Positions 17,418 through 26,536 are shown, counted from the first letter of the stretch. The stretch is 64,000 nucleotides of DNA from ZC4RG20 sp963782445 (GCA_963782445.1 CAWAJM010000001.1:2852001-2916000); one strand, 5' to 3'. The notes: generated by a model from the sequence alone, not told the origin. Numbers and translations are program-made.

Positions 17418-18560
17418 TCACTCCCCAGAATAGCCCGGCAATGAGACCGAGAACTCGGCCCCGCCCTGCGGGAGGCTCTCGTAGGAGAGCGTCCCGCCGT
17501 GAGCCTGCACGATCGTCTGGCTGACCGCCAGTCCCACGCCGAGCCCTTCCGGCTTGCTCGTCACGAAGGGGTGGAAGATCGAGGCGCCGAGCCGGGCGTC
17601 GACGCCGGGCCCCAAGTCCGCGACCGCGATGCAAAGACCGCCGGCGCCGTCGGCCCGCGTCTCGATGCGCAGTACGCGCCCGGCCGAACCGACGTCCTGC
17701 ATCGCTTCGACGGCATTACGCGTGAGGTTCAGCACGACCTGCTGCAACTGCATGGCATTGCCGTGGACCCGCGGCAGGCCCTCGGCCAGGTCGAGCTCGA
17801 TGGCGACGCCGCCGGCCCGCGCATCGGCCTCGACGAGCCCGAGGACGTCGCGGATCACGCGATTCACGTCGAGCGCTTCGAGCTCAGCCTCGTGCTTGCG
17901 CACGAAGCTGCGCAGATTCTCGATGACCTGGCTCGCACGCCGCGCCTGCTCGGCGATCGCGCCGCAGGCTTGACTCAACGAGGCCAGATCGGGCTCGGTC
18001 CCGGCCACGAGCCGCTTCGCGGCCTGCGCATAAGTCGCGATCGCGCTCAGCGGCTGGTTGATCTCGTGGGCAATGCCGGCGGCCATCTCGCCCATGAGGC
18101 TGAACCGGCCGACGTGCGCCAACTGCGCCTCGAGCAGCCGGCGCTCGCGCTCGGCGGCGCGCATCTCGGAGAGATCCCGGACGATGCCGACGAAGCTCCG
18201 GCCGGCGGAGCCGACCGCCTCGCCTATCGAGAGCCAAATGGGCACCCGCTCGCCCGACTTGCGCAGGGCCTCGACCTCGCGGCCGATGCCGATGACGCGG
18301 GCCTCGCCTTCGCACAGATACCTTTTGACATAATCATCGTGCAGCGAGGCATGCGGCTCCGGCATCAGGCGCGCGACGGGCGTGCCGACGACCTCTTCGG
18401 CGCGGTAGCCGAACAGCTGCTCGGCCGCGGGATTGAACGACGTGACGCGGCCGCGCTCGTCGATCGTGATGATGGCGTCGACGGCCGCGGCCAGCAGCGC
18501 ATCGAGCTCCGCGCCTCGGTTCGCCTGGGCCGACGTTTCCGTCTCGTGCGTTTCTACCAT
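17418..18560 (-). CDS. fixL: FixL-like PAS histidine kinase, probable heme oxygen sensor
   Basis: 380 residues, no membrane helix, so cytoplasmic. The PAS domain (about 18-135) carries the FixL heme signature: His74 in SLHDDYVKRYL and Arg94 in IGIGREV, equivalent to the proximal heme His and the distal Arg of rhizobial FixL. The kinase part has H-box GIAHEINQPLSAI (His165), an N-box and G boxes near the end (VADLGPGVD, GLGVGLAVSQTIV). It likely reports low oxygen to the adjacent FixJ. The start at ATG 18560 is consistent with the PAS boundary. Heme binding is inferred from conserved residues. Confidence 0.87.
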   Translation of the reverse strand: MVETHETETSAQANRGAELDALLAAAVDAIITIDERGRVTSFNPAAEQLFGYRAEEVVGTPVARLMPEPHASLHDDYVKRYLCEGEARVIGIGREVEALRKSGERVPIWLSIGEAVGSAGRSFVGIVRDLSEMRAAERERRLLEAQLAHVGRFSLMGEMAAGIAHEINQPLSAIATYAQAAKRLVAGTEPDLASLSQACGAIAEQARRASQVIENLRSFVRKHEAELEALDVNRVIRDVLGLVEADARAGGVAIELDLAEGLPRVHGNAMQLQQVVLNLTRNAVEAMQDVGSAGRVLRIETRADGAGGLCIAVADLGPGVDARLGASIFHPFVTSKPEGLGVGLAVSQTIVQAHGGTLSYESLPQGGAEFSVSLPGYSGE

Positions 18561-18662
18561 GGATGGATTCCGACTCAGCGCGGCCGTCGGCTCACGCCCC
18601 TGGCCGCCGCACTATAAACTTGGGCGCAGATTGCAGGCAAAGCGCCCGGGGAGGTATCCGCA

Positions 18663-19595
18663 ATGACCGAAGGGGACCGTATTCTCGTCGTCGTCGATCC
18701 GACGGCCGATGCGCAGCCCGCGTTCGAGCGCGGCCTGTGGCTCGCGGAGCGGCTCGGCGCCGCCCTCGAGCTTTTCATCTGCGACTACGACGCCCATCTG
18801 GCGGGCAAACGCTTCTACGATGCCGATTCGCTGGGCCGCGCGCGAGAGACCCGGCTCGAGGCGGACGGCGCCCGGCTCGCCGCGCTGGCCGCCCAAGCCG
18901 AGGCACGCGGCGTGCCTGCTTCCGTGGACGTGCAATGGGACCACCCGCTGCATGCGGGCATCGTGAGAAAGACGGCAGCAACTCGGCCTGCCTTCGTCCT
19001 CAAGGACACGCATTACCACGAGCTCATCCGCCGCTCGATCTTCTCCAACACCGACTGGCAATTGATCCGCGAATGCCCGGCCCCGCTTTGGCTCGTCAAG
19101 CCCCACGAGCCGGCTACCCGCCCCGTGTTCCTCGCGGCCGTCGATCCGCTGCACGAGCGCGACAAACCGGCTGATCTCGATCGTGAGATCGTCGCCCTCG
19201 CACGGCGGCTCGGCGACGCGCTCGGCGGCCGGCTCGAGCTGTTTCACGCGTTCGATCCGACGCCGGCCTTCGCGGCCTCCGGCGATGCGAACGGAATCGC
19301 ACTCGCGGCCCCGGATGGCGTCCTCGACGAGCTGCGCGTCATGCACGCCGAGGCCGTGCGCGCGCTGGCCGCGGCGCACGGCGTGCCGGACGCGCGCGTC
19401 CACGTGCTCGACGGCGGGACACGCGAGCTGCTCGTCGACCTCGTCGGCCGTCTTGCGGCCGACTGCGTCGTCATGGGCGCCGTCTCGCGCAACGCGCTGC
19501 AGCGGCTCTTTCTCGGCAGCACGGCCGAAGAAGTGCTCGATCGGCTGCCTTGCGACGTGCTCGTCGTCAAGCCGCCGTCGGTGCCGCGGACATAG
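18663..19595 (+). CDS. Tandem universal stress protein (UspE-like)
   Basis: 310 residues with two Usp domains: ILVVVDPTADAQPAFERG at the start, FLAAVDPLHERDKPADLD opening the second half, and VVMGAVSRNALQRLFLGSTA with a final LVVKPP. GGGGAGG lies 7 bases before ATG 18663. It is divergent from fixL across about 100 bases, which could hold shared control sites, though I see no clear FNR or FixK box there. It converges with hsp20. Together with the other two Usp genes it marks a stress block. Confidence 0.88.
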   Translation: MTEGDRILVVVDPTADAQPAFERGLWLAERLGAALELFICDYDAHLAGKRFYDADSLGRARETRLEADGARLAALAAQAEARGVPASVDVQWDHPLHAGIVRKTAATRPAFVLKDTHYHELIRRSIFSNTDWQLIRECPAPLWLVKPHEPATRPVFLAAVDPLHERDKPADLDREIVALARRLGDALGGRLELFHAFDPTPAFAASGDANGIALAAPDGVLDELRVMHAEAVRALAAAHGVPDARVHVLDGGTRELLVDLVGRLAADCVVMGAVSRNALQRLFLGSTAEEVLDRLPCDVLVVKPPSVPRT

Positions 19596-19649
19596 TCCGG
19601 GCGAACCGGAAGCACAGCGCTTCCGGCTGCCCGTCGCTGCGCATCGCGC

Positions 19650-20069
19650 TCAGCCGATGTCGACTTGGACGCGGCGAGGCTGCTTCGCTTCGCTCTTCGG
19701 CAGATGGACCCTCAAGACGCCGTCCTTTGAATCGGCGCTGATCTTCGTCTGATCCACGTCCTCCGGCAGCGCGAAACTGCGGGCGAAGCGGCCATAGAAC
19801 GCCTCGCGACGATGCTCCTTCTCGTTGTCCGTGGACTTCTCGACGCGGCGCTCGCCGCTCAGCGTCAGCACACCGTTCTCGACGCTGATGTCGATGTCCT
19901 CTTTCTTGACCTCCGGAAGGTCGGCCTTGATCAGGTATTCCTTGTCGTTTTCGACGATGTCGGCGGACGGCCGCCACTGCATGTTGTCCCCCGCCGGGCT
20001 CATATCGCGCGCATAGCGCGAGAACAGCTGGTCCAGCTCACGAAAGGGGCTCCAGGTAATCAGGTTCAT
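19650..20069 (-). CDS. Small heat shock protein, Hsp20/alpha-crystallin family
   Basis: 139 residues from ATG 20069, chosen for a near-perfect AGGAGG 7 bases upstream. It starts MNLITWSPFRELDQLFSR and has the alpha-crystallin core with YLIKADLPEVKKEDIDISVE, GVLTLSGERR, FYGRFARSFALPEDVD and the GVLRVHLPK strand. ATP-independent holdase for unfolding proteins. It lies between two Usp genes, the next of which (20143) is upstream on the same strand with a 73-base gap. Confidence 0.93.
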   Translation of the reverse strand: MNLITWSPFRELDQLFSRYARDMSPAGDNMQWRPSADIVENDKEYLIKADLPEVKKEDIDISVENGVLTLSGERRVEKSTDNEKEHRREAFYGRFARSFALPEDVDQTKISADSKDGVLRVHLPKSEAKQPRRVQVDIG

Positions 20070-20142
20070 GATCTGTCCTCCTGCAATTGGGACTGCGAGA
20101 CAACGACTACATTGAGACGGCAGCTCGTTTTTCAAGGCCGCC

Positions 20143-20967
20143 TCACCCGGGGACGACTACGATGTCGGCGTCTACGGCATCGACGATGCGTTCCGCCGTA
20201 GCGCCGATGATGCGCGCGCGGTCATCGAGCCCTTCCGGCGCGCAGCCGACGACGAGCACGCCGACGCCGAGCCGCACGGCGACCTCGGCGATGGCGCGAG
20301 GGACCGGACCGGCCGCGACGTGCGTACGCTCATGCGGCAGACTGCAGCGCTCCGCGAGCGCCTGTCGATCGTCGGACGCGGCCGGGCCCTCGGTGACCGT
20401 CACAGCATGCAGCTCGGCGCCGAGCGCGTCCGCGATGCCGCGCGCCGCGGCAATCACGGCCGCATCGGGCTCGCCGGCGGCCGTGCGCGCGCCCAGCTTG
20501 ACGGCCGCGAGCACGACGTTGGGCGCTTGCGGCGCGTTCGGACTCACTAACAGCGTCGGGCAGCCCATGCTCCCGAGCAACGTGAAGTCCGTCGTCTTCA
20601 TTAGATGCCGCGCGAGCGCAGTCTGGCGATTCGCCGTCTTGACGACGAGCTGGCTGCCCGATGCAATGGCCGCGCGCGCCATCGCGTCCCGCCATTCCGG
20701 GTCCCAGCCGACCTCGATCGAGGCCCGTGTGCCGCGCCCGCGCGTGCCCGCCGCGAGCCGCTCGAGCCACGAGCGCGTCCGTTCCACGTTAGCGATCTTC
20801 GCGTGCTGATCGAAAGCGAGCCGGCTGTCGTAGCAGCAGCAGTACAACAGCAGCTCGGCGGCGCTGCGCTCGGCGATCCACTCGGCCCTCTCGAGCGCAG
20901 GCTGCACGAGCCTCGTCGGATCCAGCACGGCCATGACCTTGGCGATAGGAATCGGCACCTTCGTCAA
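20143..20967 (-). CDS. Tandem universal stress protein (UspE-like)
   Basis: About 274 residues if started at TTG 20967, giving MTKVPIPIAKVMAVLDPTRL, which aligns with how this family begins. A GTG at 21039 and an ATG at 20934 are alternatives; none has a strong ribosome site. It has two Usp-like halves, with VLAAVKLGA opening the second half and LVVGCAPEGLDDRARIIGA near the C-terminus, ending VDADIVVVPG. It is divergent from the CBS gene, and a perfect 7-bp dyad lies in the shared upstream region. It probably belongs to the same stress group as hsp20. Confidence 0.78.
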   Translation of the reverse strand: MTKVPIPIAKVMAVLDPTRLVQPALERAEWIAERSAAELLLYCCCYDSRLAFDQHAKIANVERTRSWLERLAAGTRGRGTRASIEVGWDPEWRDAMARAAIASGSQLVVKTANRQTALARHLMKTTDFTLLGSMGCPTLLVSPNAPQAPNVVLAAVKLGARTAAGEPDAAVIAAARGIADALGAELHAVTVTEGPAASDDRQALAERCSLPHERTHVAAGPVPRAIAEVAVRLGVGVLVVGCAPEGLDDRARIIGATAERIVDAVDADIVVVPG

Positions 20968-21048
20968 CCCAGGGTTTCCCGCCTCGCAGTGGCGCAAAGG
21001 ATGCGGCGCGGCGCCAATCCCGAGAATAAGTAGATGCACGTAGCGATG

Positions 21049-21069
21049 GCGGCAAATGCGGATTGCCGC
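21049..21069. promoter_or_regulatory. Inverted repeat between divergent usp and CBS genes
   Basis: GCGGCAA-N7-TTGCCGC is a perfect dyad in the gap between the leftward Usp gene (start near 20967) and the rightward CBS gene (21126). Geometry and position suit a dimeric regulator binding both promoters. The protein is unknown; FixJ or another two-component regulator is a guess. Confidence 0.4.
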
Positions 21070-21125
21070 AAACGCCGCTCTCGCCCATCATGGGCAGGTC
21101 GAGAAAAAGAACCAAAGGGCCGCTC

Positions 21126-21575
21126 ATGTCAGTCGACAAAATCTGCAATCACAACGTCGTCACCACGGAGGCCGACGCCGGGCTCGTCGAGACGGCCCTG
21201 CGCATGCGCGAAGAGCACGTCGGCAACGTCGTCGTAACCGAATACCGCAATGGCCGGCAGACGCCCGTCGGCATCCTTACGGATCGCGACATCCTCGTCG
21301 AGGTCGTCGCCGCCAAGGTCGATGCGAGCGCCCTGACGGTCGGCGCCGTCATGACGCGGGACCTGACCGTCGTCGCAAAAGACAACGGCGTAGATTTCGC
21401 GCTCAAAGCCATGATGCGGGCCGGCGTGCGCCGCGTCCCGGTCGTGGACCGCGACGGCTCCCTGGTCGGCATCCTCAGCGTCGACGACGTGCTCGCACAC
21501 ATGAGCGAGCAGCTGTCGCACCTGGCCGAGGCGCTGCGCGGCGAGCAGCGGCGGGAGGCCAAGCAGCGGCCGTAG
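21126..21575 (+). CDS. Tandem CBS domain protein
   Basis: 149 residues with two CBS motifs: GNVVVTEY through TPVGILTDRDIL, and GVRRVPVVDRDGSLVGILSV followed by DDVLAH. Stand-alone CBS pairs bind adenine nucleotides and often act as energy or stress sensors. The start at ATG 21126 gives MSVDKICNHNVVTTEADAG. It ends the stress block that begins near trxC. Its partner enzyme or channel is unknown. Confidence 0.88.
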   Translation: MSVDKICNHNVVTTEADAGLVETALRMREEHVGNVVVTEYRNGRQTPVGILTDRDILVEVVAAKVDASALTVGAVMTRDLTVVAKDNGVDFALKAMMRAGVRRVPVVDRDGSLVGILSVDDVLAHMSEQLSHLAEALRGEQRREAKQRP

Positions 21576-21750
21576 GCGGCGCGTGCGGGTAGCCCGCATG
21601 ATTCACGAACGGGCTTGGCGCGGGGGGGTTGTCGGAGGCTCGTGCTGCCACGGCGCGAGGAGATTGGCGGGGCGAAGACCGTAACCCTGGCGGCTGCAGC
21701 AGACCCCGGCCCGGGCGCTCTTCGGCGGCTATAGCCAGCCCGGTATCCAG

Positions 21751-21871
21751 GCTTCAGGCTGCTCGTCGTAAGGGCGGTGTCGGGACGCTGAGCGCCAGGG
21801 ATGGCGCTCAGCGAGCGCCCAGGGACGGGTTCACGGCGGTCCCGACACCGCCCTTACGACGAGCCTGAAGC
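21751..21871. repeat. Dispersed palindromic element, copy A
   Basis: Outer arms 21751-21785 and 21840-21871 are inverted repeats of about 32 bp with one 3-base bulge. Inside is a second perfect stem, GCTGAGCGCCA and TGGCGCTCAGC (21787-21812), then a single-stranded segment holding GGGACGGGTTCACGGCGG. A sister copy lies at 29981-30104 and a half copy at 59358-59409. It sits in the 346-base gap between the convergent CBS gene and the sensor kinase gene; the rest of that gap shows nothing recognisable. Confidence 0.85.
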
Positions 21872-21921
21872 CCCACCGGCAACGTCTCGAAAAGCCTCAC
21901 CGCCGCCGACGAGCGACCGAG

Positions 21922-23199
21922 CTACCCCGCCGCCGAGAAGTCCACCGTAGCCGCCGTCCCCTCACCGGGCCGGCTGTCGATCGTGAGCCGCCAGCCGAAG
22001 CGCTCGCAGATGCGCTTCGCGAGGTGCAGCCCCATGCCGCCGCTGGGCTTCGTGCTGTAGCGGCGATCGAACAGCGAACCGAGTGCCTCCGCCGGTATGC
22101 CGCAGCCCGTGTCCGTCACGGACAGCCGCGAGCCTTGCGTTTCGACGCGGATGCCGCCCGCGCGCGTGTGCTCGATCGCGTTGCGCAGCAGATTGCCGAC
22201 GACGATGGCCGGCAGGGCCGGCGGCACATCGAGCCGCAAATCGGTCCCGCCCCGGTATTCGAGCGCCACGGCGGCGGCGTCCACGAGCGGACGGTAGCTC
22301 TCGGTCAGCTCGCGCGCGACGCGGTCCAGCTCGCAGCCGGCCGGCTCGCCGTCGTCGGCGCGGGTCTCGCGCGACAGGAACAGCAGCGCCTCGCTGTACT
22401 CGCGCATCTCGCGCTGGGCACGCGCGATGCGCTCGGCGGCGCGCCGGGCGCCCGGCGGCAGATTCGGCTGCTCGAGCAGCACTTCGGTCGCGCCCTGCAT
22501 GACCGCGAGCGGTGTCCTGAGCTCGTGCGCCGCGGCCGCCGTGAACAGCTGCTCGCGCTCGACGAAGCCATCCAGCCTTTCCATATAGCGGTCGAAGGCC
22601 TCGGCGATGGGCGTGACCTCGTCGCCGACGAAATCGGGCGCGATGCGCACGTTGCGCTGGCGCGGGTCGAGCTTCTTGAGCCGCGCCGCGAGCGACGTCA
22701 CGGGCGCGACGAGCTCGCCGGAGGCCCAGAACCCGATCCACACGGCCAGCAGCGCACTCAGCACGACGCCGCCGACCAGCACGTAGATGACGGGTTGCTC
22801 GAGCGCCTCCCACTCCGTGATGTCGTAGCCGACGTAGAGCCTGCGGCCGTGCGCGTCGCCGACATAGACCTGATAGGCCTTGTCGCCGACGCGGACGGCG
22901 TGGTGGACACCGGGTGCGAGCGCCGCGAAAGCGCTTGGCAGCGCCGGGTTCTGACGACCGACGAAGCCCAGCAGCAGCGCGCTCTTGACGGAGTCGAGCG
23001 CCGGGTGCGTCTCGAGATTCGCGGCCAGCGTCTGAAACTCGGCGCGGATGTGCCGATTCAGCACGCTGCGCTCCATGCGCTCGGCACCGATGAAGACGCC
23101 GAAAGCGAATACCGCCGTGCTCAGCGCGCCGAGCAGCAGCATCGCGAGCGTGATGCGCGCGCGCAGGCTGGCGAAGCGGCGTTTCGGCTCAGCGCTCAT
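21922..23199 (-). CDS. Sensor histidine kinase, probable metal or envelope sensor
   Basis: 425 residues from ATG 23199, overlapping the end of the response regulator gene; a TTG at 23211 would add four residues. Two membrane helices (about 15-38 and 137-160) flank a periplasmic domain of about 95 residues. Then come a HAMP-like linker, H-box TAAAAHELRTPLAVM (His225), N-box NLLRNAIEHT and G boxes DTGCGIP and GMGLHLAKRI. It is cotranscribed with the OmpR-type regulator and divergent from a heavy-metal RND operon, so CzcS/CusS-like metal sensing is likely by context. The ligand is not visible. Confidence 0.85.
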   Translation of the reverse strand: MSAEPKRRFASLRARITLAMLLLGALSTAVFAFGVFIGAERMERSVLNRHIRAEFQTLAANLETHPALDSVKSALLLGFVGRQNPALPSAFAALAPGVHHAVRVGDKAYQVYVGDAHGRRLYVGYDITEWEALEQPVIYVLVGGVVLSALLAVWIGFWASGELVAPVTSLAARLKKLDPRQRNVRIAPDFVGDEVTPIAEAFDRYMERLDGFVEREQLFTAAAAHELRTPLAVMQGATEVLLEQPNLPPGARRAAERIARAQREMREYSEALLFLSRETRADDGEPAGCELDRVARELTESYRPLVDAAAVALEYRGGTDLRLDVPPALPAIVVGNLLRNAIEHTRAGGIRVETQGSRLSVTDTGCGIPAEALGSLFDRRYSTKPSGGMGLHLAKRICERFGWRLTIDSRPGEGTAATVDFSAAG

Positions 23200-23875
23200 C
23201 GATGTCGGCAAGCCGATAACCCACGCCGTGCACGGTGTGCAGAAGCTTGCGTTCGAAGGGTTTGTCGATGGCGGAGCGCAACGAGTAGATGTGCGCCCTG
23301 AGCACGTCGCCCCCGGGGGGATCGTCGCCCCAGAGCGCCTCCTCGAGCTCGCGGCGCGCGACGACGCGGTGACTGTTCGCCATGAGGACGCCGAGCAGCC
23401 GGCGCATGCTCGGGTTCAGCTCGAGCTTACGCCCGGCGCGGCGCACGGTCTCGGTCGCCTGCTCGTATTCGAGGTCCGCGACGCGCAGCGTGCGGCCGCC
23501 GATGACCCGGCCGGCCCCGCGCCGGTGCAGCGCTTCGAGGCGAGCCTCGAGCTCCTTGAGCGCGAAGGGCTTCACGAGGTAGTCGTCGGCGCCCGCGCCG
23601 AAGCCGCCGACCTTGTCCTCGAGGCGGTCGCGCGCCGTGAGCATGAGGACCGGCGTCTCCTTTTGCCCCTCCCGCCGCAGCTTGCGGCAGACCTCGACAC
23701 CGTCCATGCCGGGCAGCATGAGGTCCAGCACGACAACGTCGTAATCGTGGGTCAGGGCGAGGTGCAGGCCCGTTACGCCGTCGCCGGCATAGTCGAGCAC
23801 GTGCCCGCGCGGCTCGAGGTAATCCCCGATGTTCTCGGCAATGTCGCGATGGTCTTCGATGACGAGCACTCGCAT
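23189..23875 (-). CDS. OmpR family response regulator, probable regulator of the RND operon
   Basis: 228 residues from ATG 23875. The receiver begins MRVLVIEDHRDIAENIGDYL with Asp51 in VVVLDLMLPGMDG and Lys in YLVKPFAL. The C-terminal winged helix ends in LHTVHGVGYRLADID, typical of OmpR/CzcR proteins. Its stop overlaps the start of the kinase gene, so the two are translationally coupled. It is divergent from the efflux genes across about 160-200 bases, where its operator would be expected. Confidence 0.9.
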   Translation of the reverse strand: MRVLVIEDHRDIAENIGDYLEPRGHVLDYAGDGVTGLHLALTHDYDVVVLDLMLPGMDGVEVCRKLRREGQKETPVLMLTARDRLEDKVGGFGAGADDYLVKPFALKELEARLEALHRRGAGRVIGGRTLRVADLEYEQATETVRRAGRKLELNPSMRRLLGVLMANSHRVVARRELEEALWGDDPPGGDVLRAHIYSLRSAIDKPFERKLLHTVHGVGYRLADIDER

Positions 23876-24034
23876 GGGGCCGGATTCTAAGGGAACCGCG
23901 TGAAAAAAAAGTCGCTGCACGTATCTTCCGCAATGCCACGAAAGTATGAGTTTTCCACGACATATTTTTAACGTCGTTCGCGGCATCGTCTCGCCACGTT
24001 TCGGCGCAGGGCGCCGCTCAGCTGGGAGGCCGTT

Positions 24035-24079
24035 ATGCCACCGATCAGAACGACGACGAGCCGGGCTCCACGGCGATGA
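24035..24079 (+). CDS. Possible 14-residue leader peptide before the efflux operon
   Basis: ATG 24035 follows GGGAGG with good spacing and opens a 14-codon frame, MPPIRTTTSRAPRR, whose TGA overlaps the ATG (24076) of the CzcC-like gene. The large gene has no clear ribosome site of its own, so the short frame may couple or control its translation. It is too short to judge by homology. Confidence 0.4.
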   Translation: MPPIRTTTSRAPRR

Positions 24080-25363
24080 ACCGTGCATTCGGAGTCGCCC
24101 TGACCCTCGCGGGGTTTGCGGCGGCGGGCGCCGCGCGGGCGCAGGCCGAAGCCCCTGCGCCCGCGGAGGAGTCGGCGTCCGCGCATCTGCATCACGAGCA
24201 CACGCCGCTGAATCTCGATGCGGCGCTGACCTGGGACGCGCTGCTCGAGCATACGGTCGAGAACTTCCCGCGCTACGTCGAGCTCGAGGCCCGCGACCGC
24301 GAAGCGCGCGCGTTGGAACGGCGCGCTCACAGTCTACTTGCGGGCCAGCCCAGCATGACGCTGAGCTATCGTACCGACGAATCGCTCACGAACGACAATC
24401 TGCGCGAATACGAGGCCGGCCTCGTGCTGCCGCTGTGGCACGCCGGCCAGCGCCGCGCGGCGGGCGCACTCGGCGCCAGCGCCGGCGCAGAGGCGCGCGC
24501 CGCGACGGCCGCGCTGCGCTGGGACGTCGCCGGCCGGCTGCGCGAGGCGCTCTGGGACCTCGAGAGCGCCTCGAACGGCGTCGAGCTGGCGCGCGACGAG
24601 CTCGAACGTCGCAAGAAAGCTCGAGCGCGTCGTCACGCGGCGCAACCAGGCCGGGGACCTGCCGCTCGAGGATGCGCTGCTCGCGCGCTCGACCGTGCTC
24701 GACAGGCAAGCCGCGGTCGTCGACGCCGAAGCCCAATTCGTCGACGCGCAGCGCGCTTACGAGAAGCTCACCGGGCTCGCGGCGCGTCCCGCTTCGTTCG
24801 CGGAGAAGCTGACGACGCGCAGCGACTACGACGCGTCGCATCCGCTGCTCGTACTGGCGGCGGCGGAGGTCGCCCGCGCCCGCGCCGCGCGCGAGTTTAC
24901 CGCGCGCGAGACGCGCGGCAAGACGCAGCTCTCGATCGGCCCCCGCCGCCAACGCGACCCCCGAACGAACTTCTTCGACGACAGCCTCGGCGTCGCCGTC
25001 AGCGTGCCTTTCGGCGGCCGCGCCCAGGCGGCGCCCGAGATCGCCGCGGCCGACCGGCGCGTTGCCGAGGCGCTGGCCCAGCAGACGGCCGTGCAGCGCG
25101 ACGTCGAGACCGCCATGCACGAGGCGGCGCACACGCTCGAGACGACCGAGAACGCGCTCGATCTTGCGGAGCAGCGCGCCGCGCTCGCGGAACGGCGCTG
25201 GAAGATGGGCCAGAACGCCTTCGAGGAAGGCGAGATATCGCTGACCGAACTGTTGCGGCGCGAGGAAGCGGCCCGCGCCGCCCACCGCGAAGCCGCGCGG
25301 TTGCGGATCAAGCGCGGACGCACGATAGCCGAGGTCAATCAGGCCGTGGGAGAGCTGCCATGA
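24076..25363 (+). pseudogene. CzcC/TolC-type outer membrane efflux channel gene with a frameshift
   Basis: The reading frame from ATG 24076 gives a signal peptide and a His-containing N-terminus (SAHLHHEHTPLNLD), then outer membrane efflux protein sequence up to about 24612. There the frame shifts: removing one A from the AAGAAAG run (24616-24618) restores ERRKKLERVVTRRNQAGDLP and the rest of the coiled-coil channel protein to TGA 25363 (MHEAAHTLETTENALDLAEQ, RRWKMGQNAFEEGEISL). The intact protein would be about 428 residues. The extra base is in a short A run, so an assembly error, phase variation or a true knockout are all possible. It is followed by overlapping czcB- and czcA-like genes. 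Confidence 0.82.
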
Positions 25364-26535
25364 GATCCAAAGTCGCCTTGTTAGCCGTCGCCTTGTTGCT
25401 GCCTTTCGCGGCAGCGCCGGCGCAGCAGGCCGCGGCCGGCGCGACGCCGGGCCCCGCGGCCGAGGTCGCCCAGAGCGGCGCCAGCGCCGAGGCCGGCCGC
25501 GCCCTCGCCGTGACGCCCGAGCAGATGGCCCGGCTCGGGCTGGAGTGGCGGCGCCCCGAGACCGTCGCCGAGTTCGCCGTCGGCTCGGCGCCCGCTGTCG
25601 TCGTCGTGCCGCCCTCTCAGGAAGCCATCGTCAGCGCGCCCGTCGGCGGCCTCGTCACGCGCATCCTGATTGCGGAAGGCAGCTCGGTCGAGGCCGGCCA
25701 GGCGCTCGTCGAGATGCGCAGCACGGAACTGCTGCAACAGGAACGCGAGTACCTCGAAGCGCTGAGCGCGCGGCGGCTCGCGGACGCCCAGCTCGCGCGC
25801 GACGAAGGCCTGCGCACCGACGGCATCATCGCCGAGCGCCGGCTGCAGGAGACGAAGGCTCAGGCCGCCTCGGCCCGCGTGCGCCTCGAAGCGGCGCGGC
25901 AGCAGCTGCATCTCGCGGGCTTCGACGACGGCGGGCTCGCCAAGCTCGCGGCGAGCGGCACGATCACGGCGAACCTCACGCTGCGGGCCCCGTTCGCGGG
26001 CACGGTCGTTGCGCGCCATATTGCCCTGGGCGAGCAGGTCCAGGCCCAGGACAAGGTCGCGCGCATTGCCAATCTCGAAAGGCTCTGGCTCGAAGTGCGC
26101 GTGCCTCAGGAACGCGCCGATGCCGTCGCGCCCGGCATGCACATCCGCGTCGAGCCGCAAGGCCGGCCCGCGACGGCCGAGGTCTTCCAGGTCGGCCGCG
26201 TCGTGGATCCGGCGACGCAGACGGTGCTCGTGCGCGGCAAGATCGACAACGCCGGCGGTGTCCTGCGCGCCGGCCAGACCCTGCCCGCCCGCATCCTCGG
26301 CTCGAGCGCCGACGGTGCGCTGGCCGTCCCGAAGGCGGCCGTCGTGAGAATCGACGGGCATGCCTTCGTGTTCGTGCGCCGGGCGGACGGCTTCGACCTG
26401 CGCCCGGTGCGCCCCCTCGGCGAGGACGCCGAGCGCGTTTACGTGGCGGCCGCGGGCCTCGCCGGCTCCAGCGAGATCGCGGTCAAGGGCGTCAGCGCGC
26501 TCAAGTCGCTTCTGCTCGGCGGGGAAGAGGGCTGA
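25360..26535 (+). CDS. RND efflux periplasmic adaptor, CzcB/CusB type
   Basis: 391 residues; ATG 25360 overlaps the preceding stop (ATGA). Signal peptide to about residue 22, then a membrane-fusion-protein layout: AIVSAPVGGLVTRILIAEGS (barrel-sandwich half), an alpha-hairpin (LLQQEREYLEALSARRLADA), LRAPFAGTVVARHIALGEQV (second half), and a beta-barrel domain with GRVVDPATQTVLVRG. It should link the inner membrane pump to the outer membrane channel. No CusF-like metal-chaperone domain is fused. It is part of the divergent operon next to the two-component genes. Confidence 0.9.
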   Translation: MRSKVALLAVALLLPFAAAPAQQAAAGATPGPAAEVAQSGASAEAGRALAVTPEQMARLGLEWRRPETVAEFAVGSAPAVVVVPPSQEAIVSAPVGGLVTRILIAEGSSVEAGQALVEMRSTELLQQEREYLEALSARRLADAQLARDEGLRTDGIIAERRLQETKAQAASARVRLEAARQQLHLAGFDDGGLAKLAASGTITANLTLRAPFAGTVVARHIALGEQVQAQDKVARIANLERLWLEVRVPQERADAVAPGMHIRVEPQGRPATAEVFQVGRVVDPATQTVLVRGKIDNAGGVLRAGQTLPARILGSSADGALAVPKAAVVRIDGHAFVFVRRADGFDLRPVRPLGEDAERVYVAAAGLAGSSEIAVKGVSALKSLLLGGEEG

Positions 26536-26536
26536 C

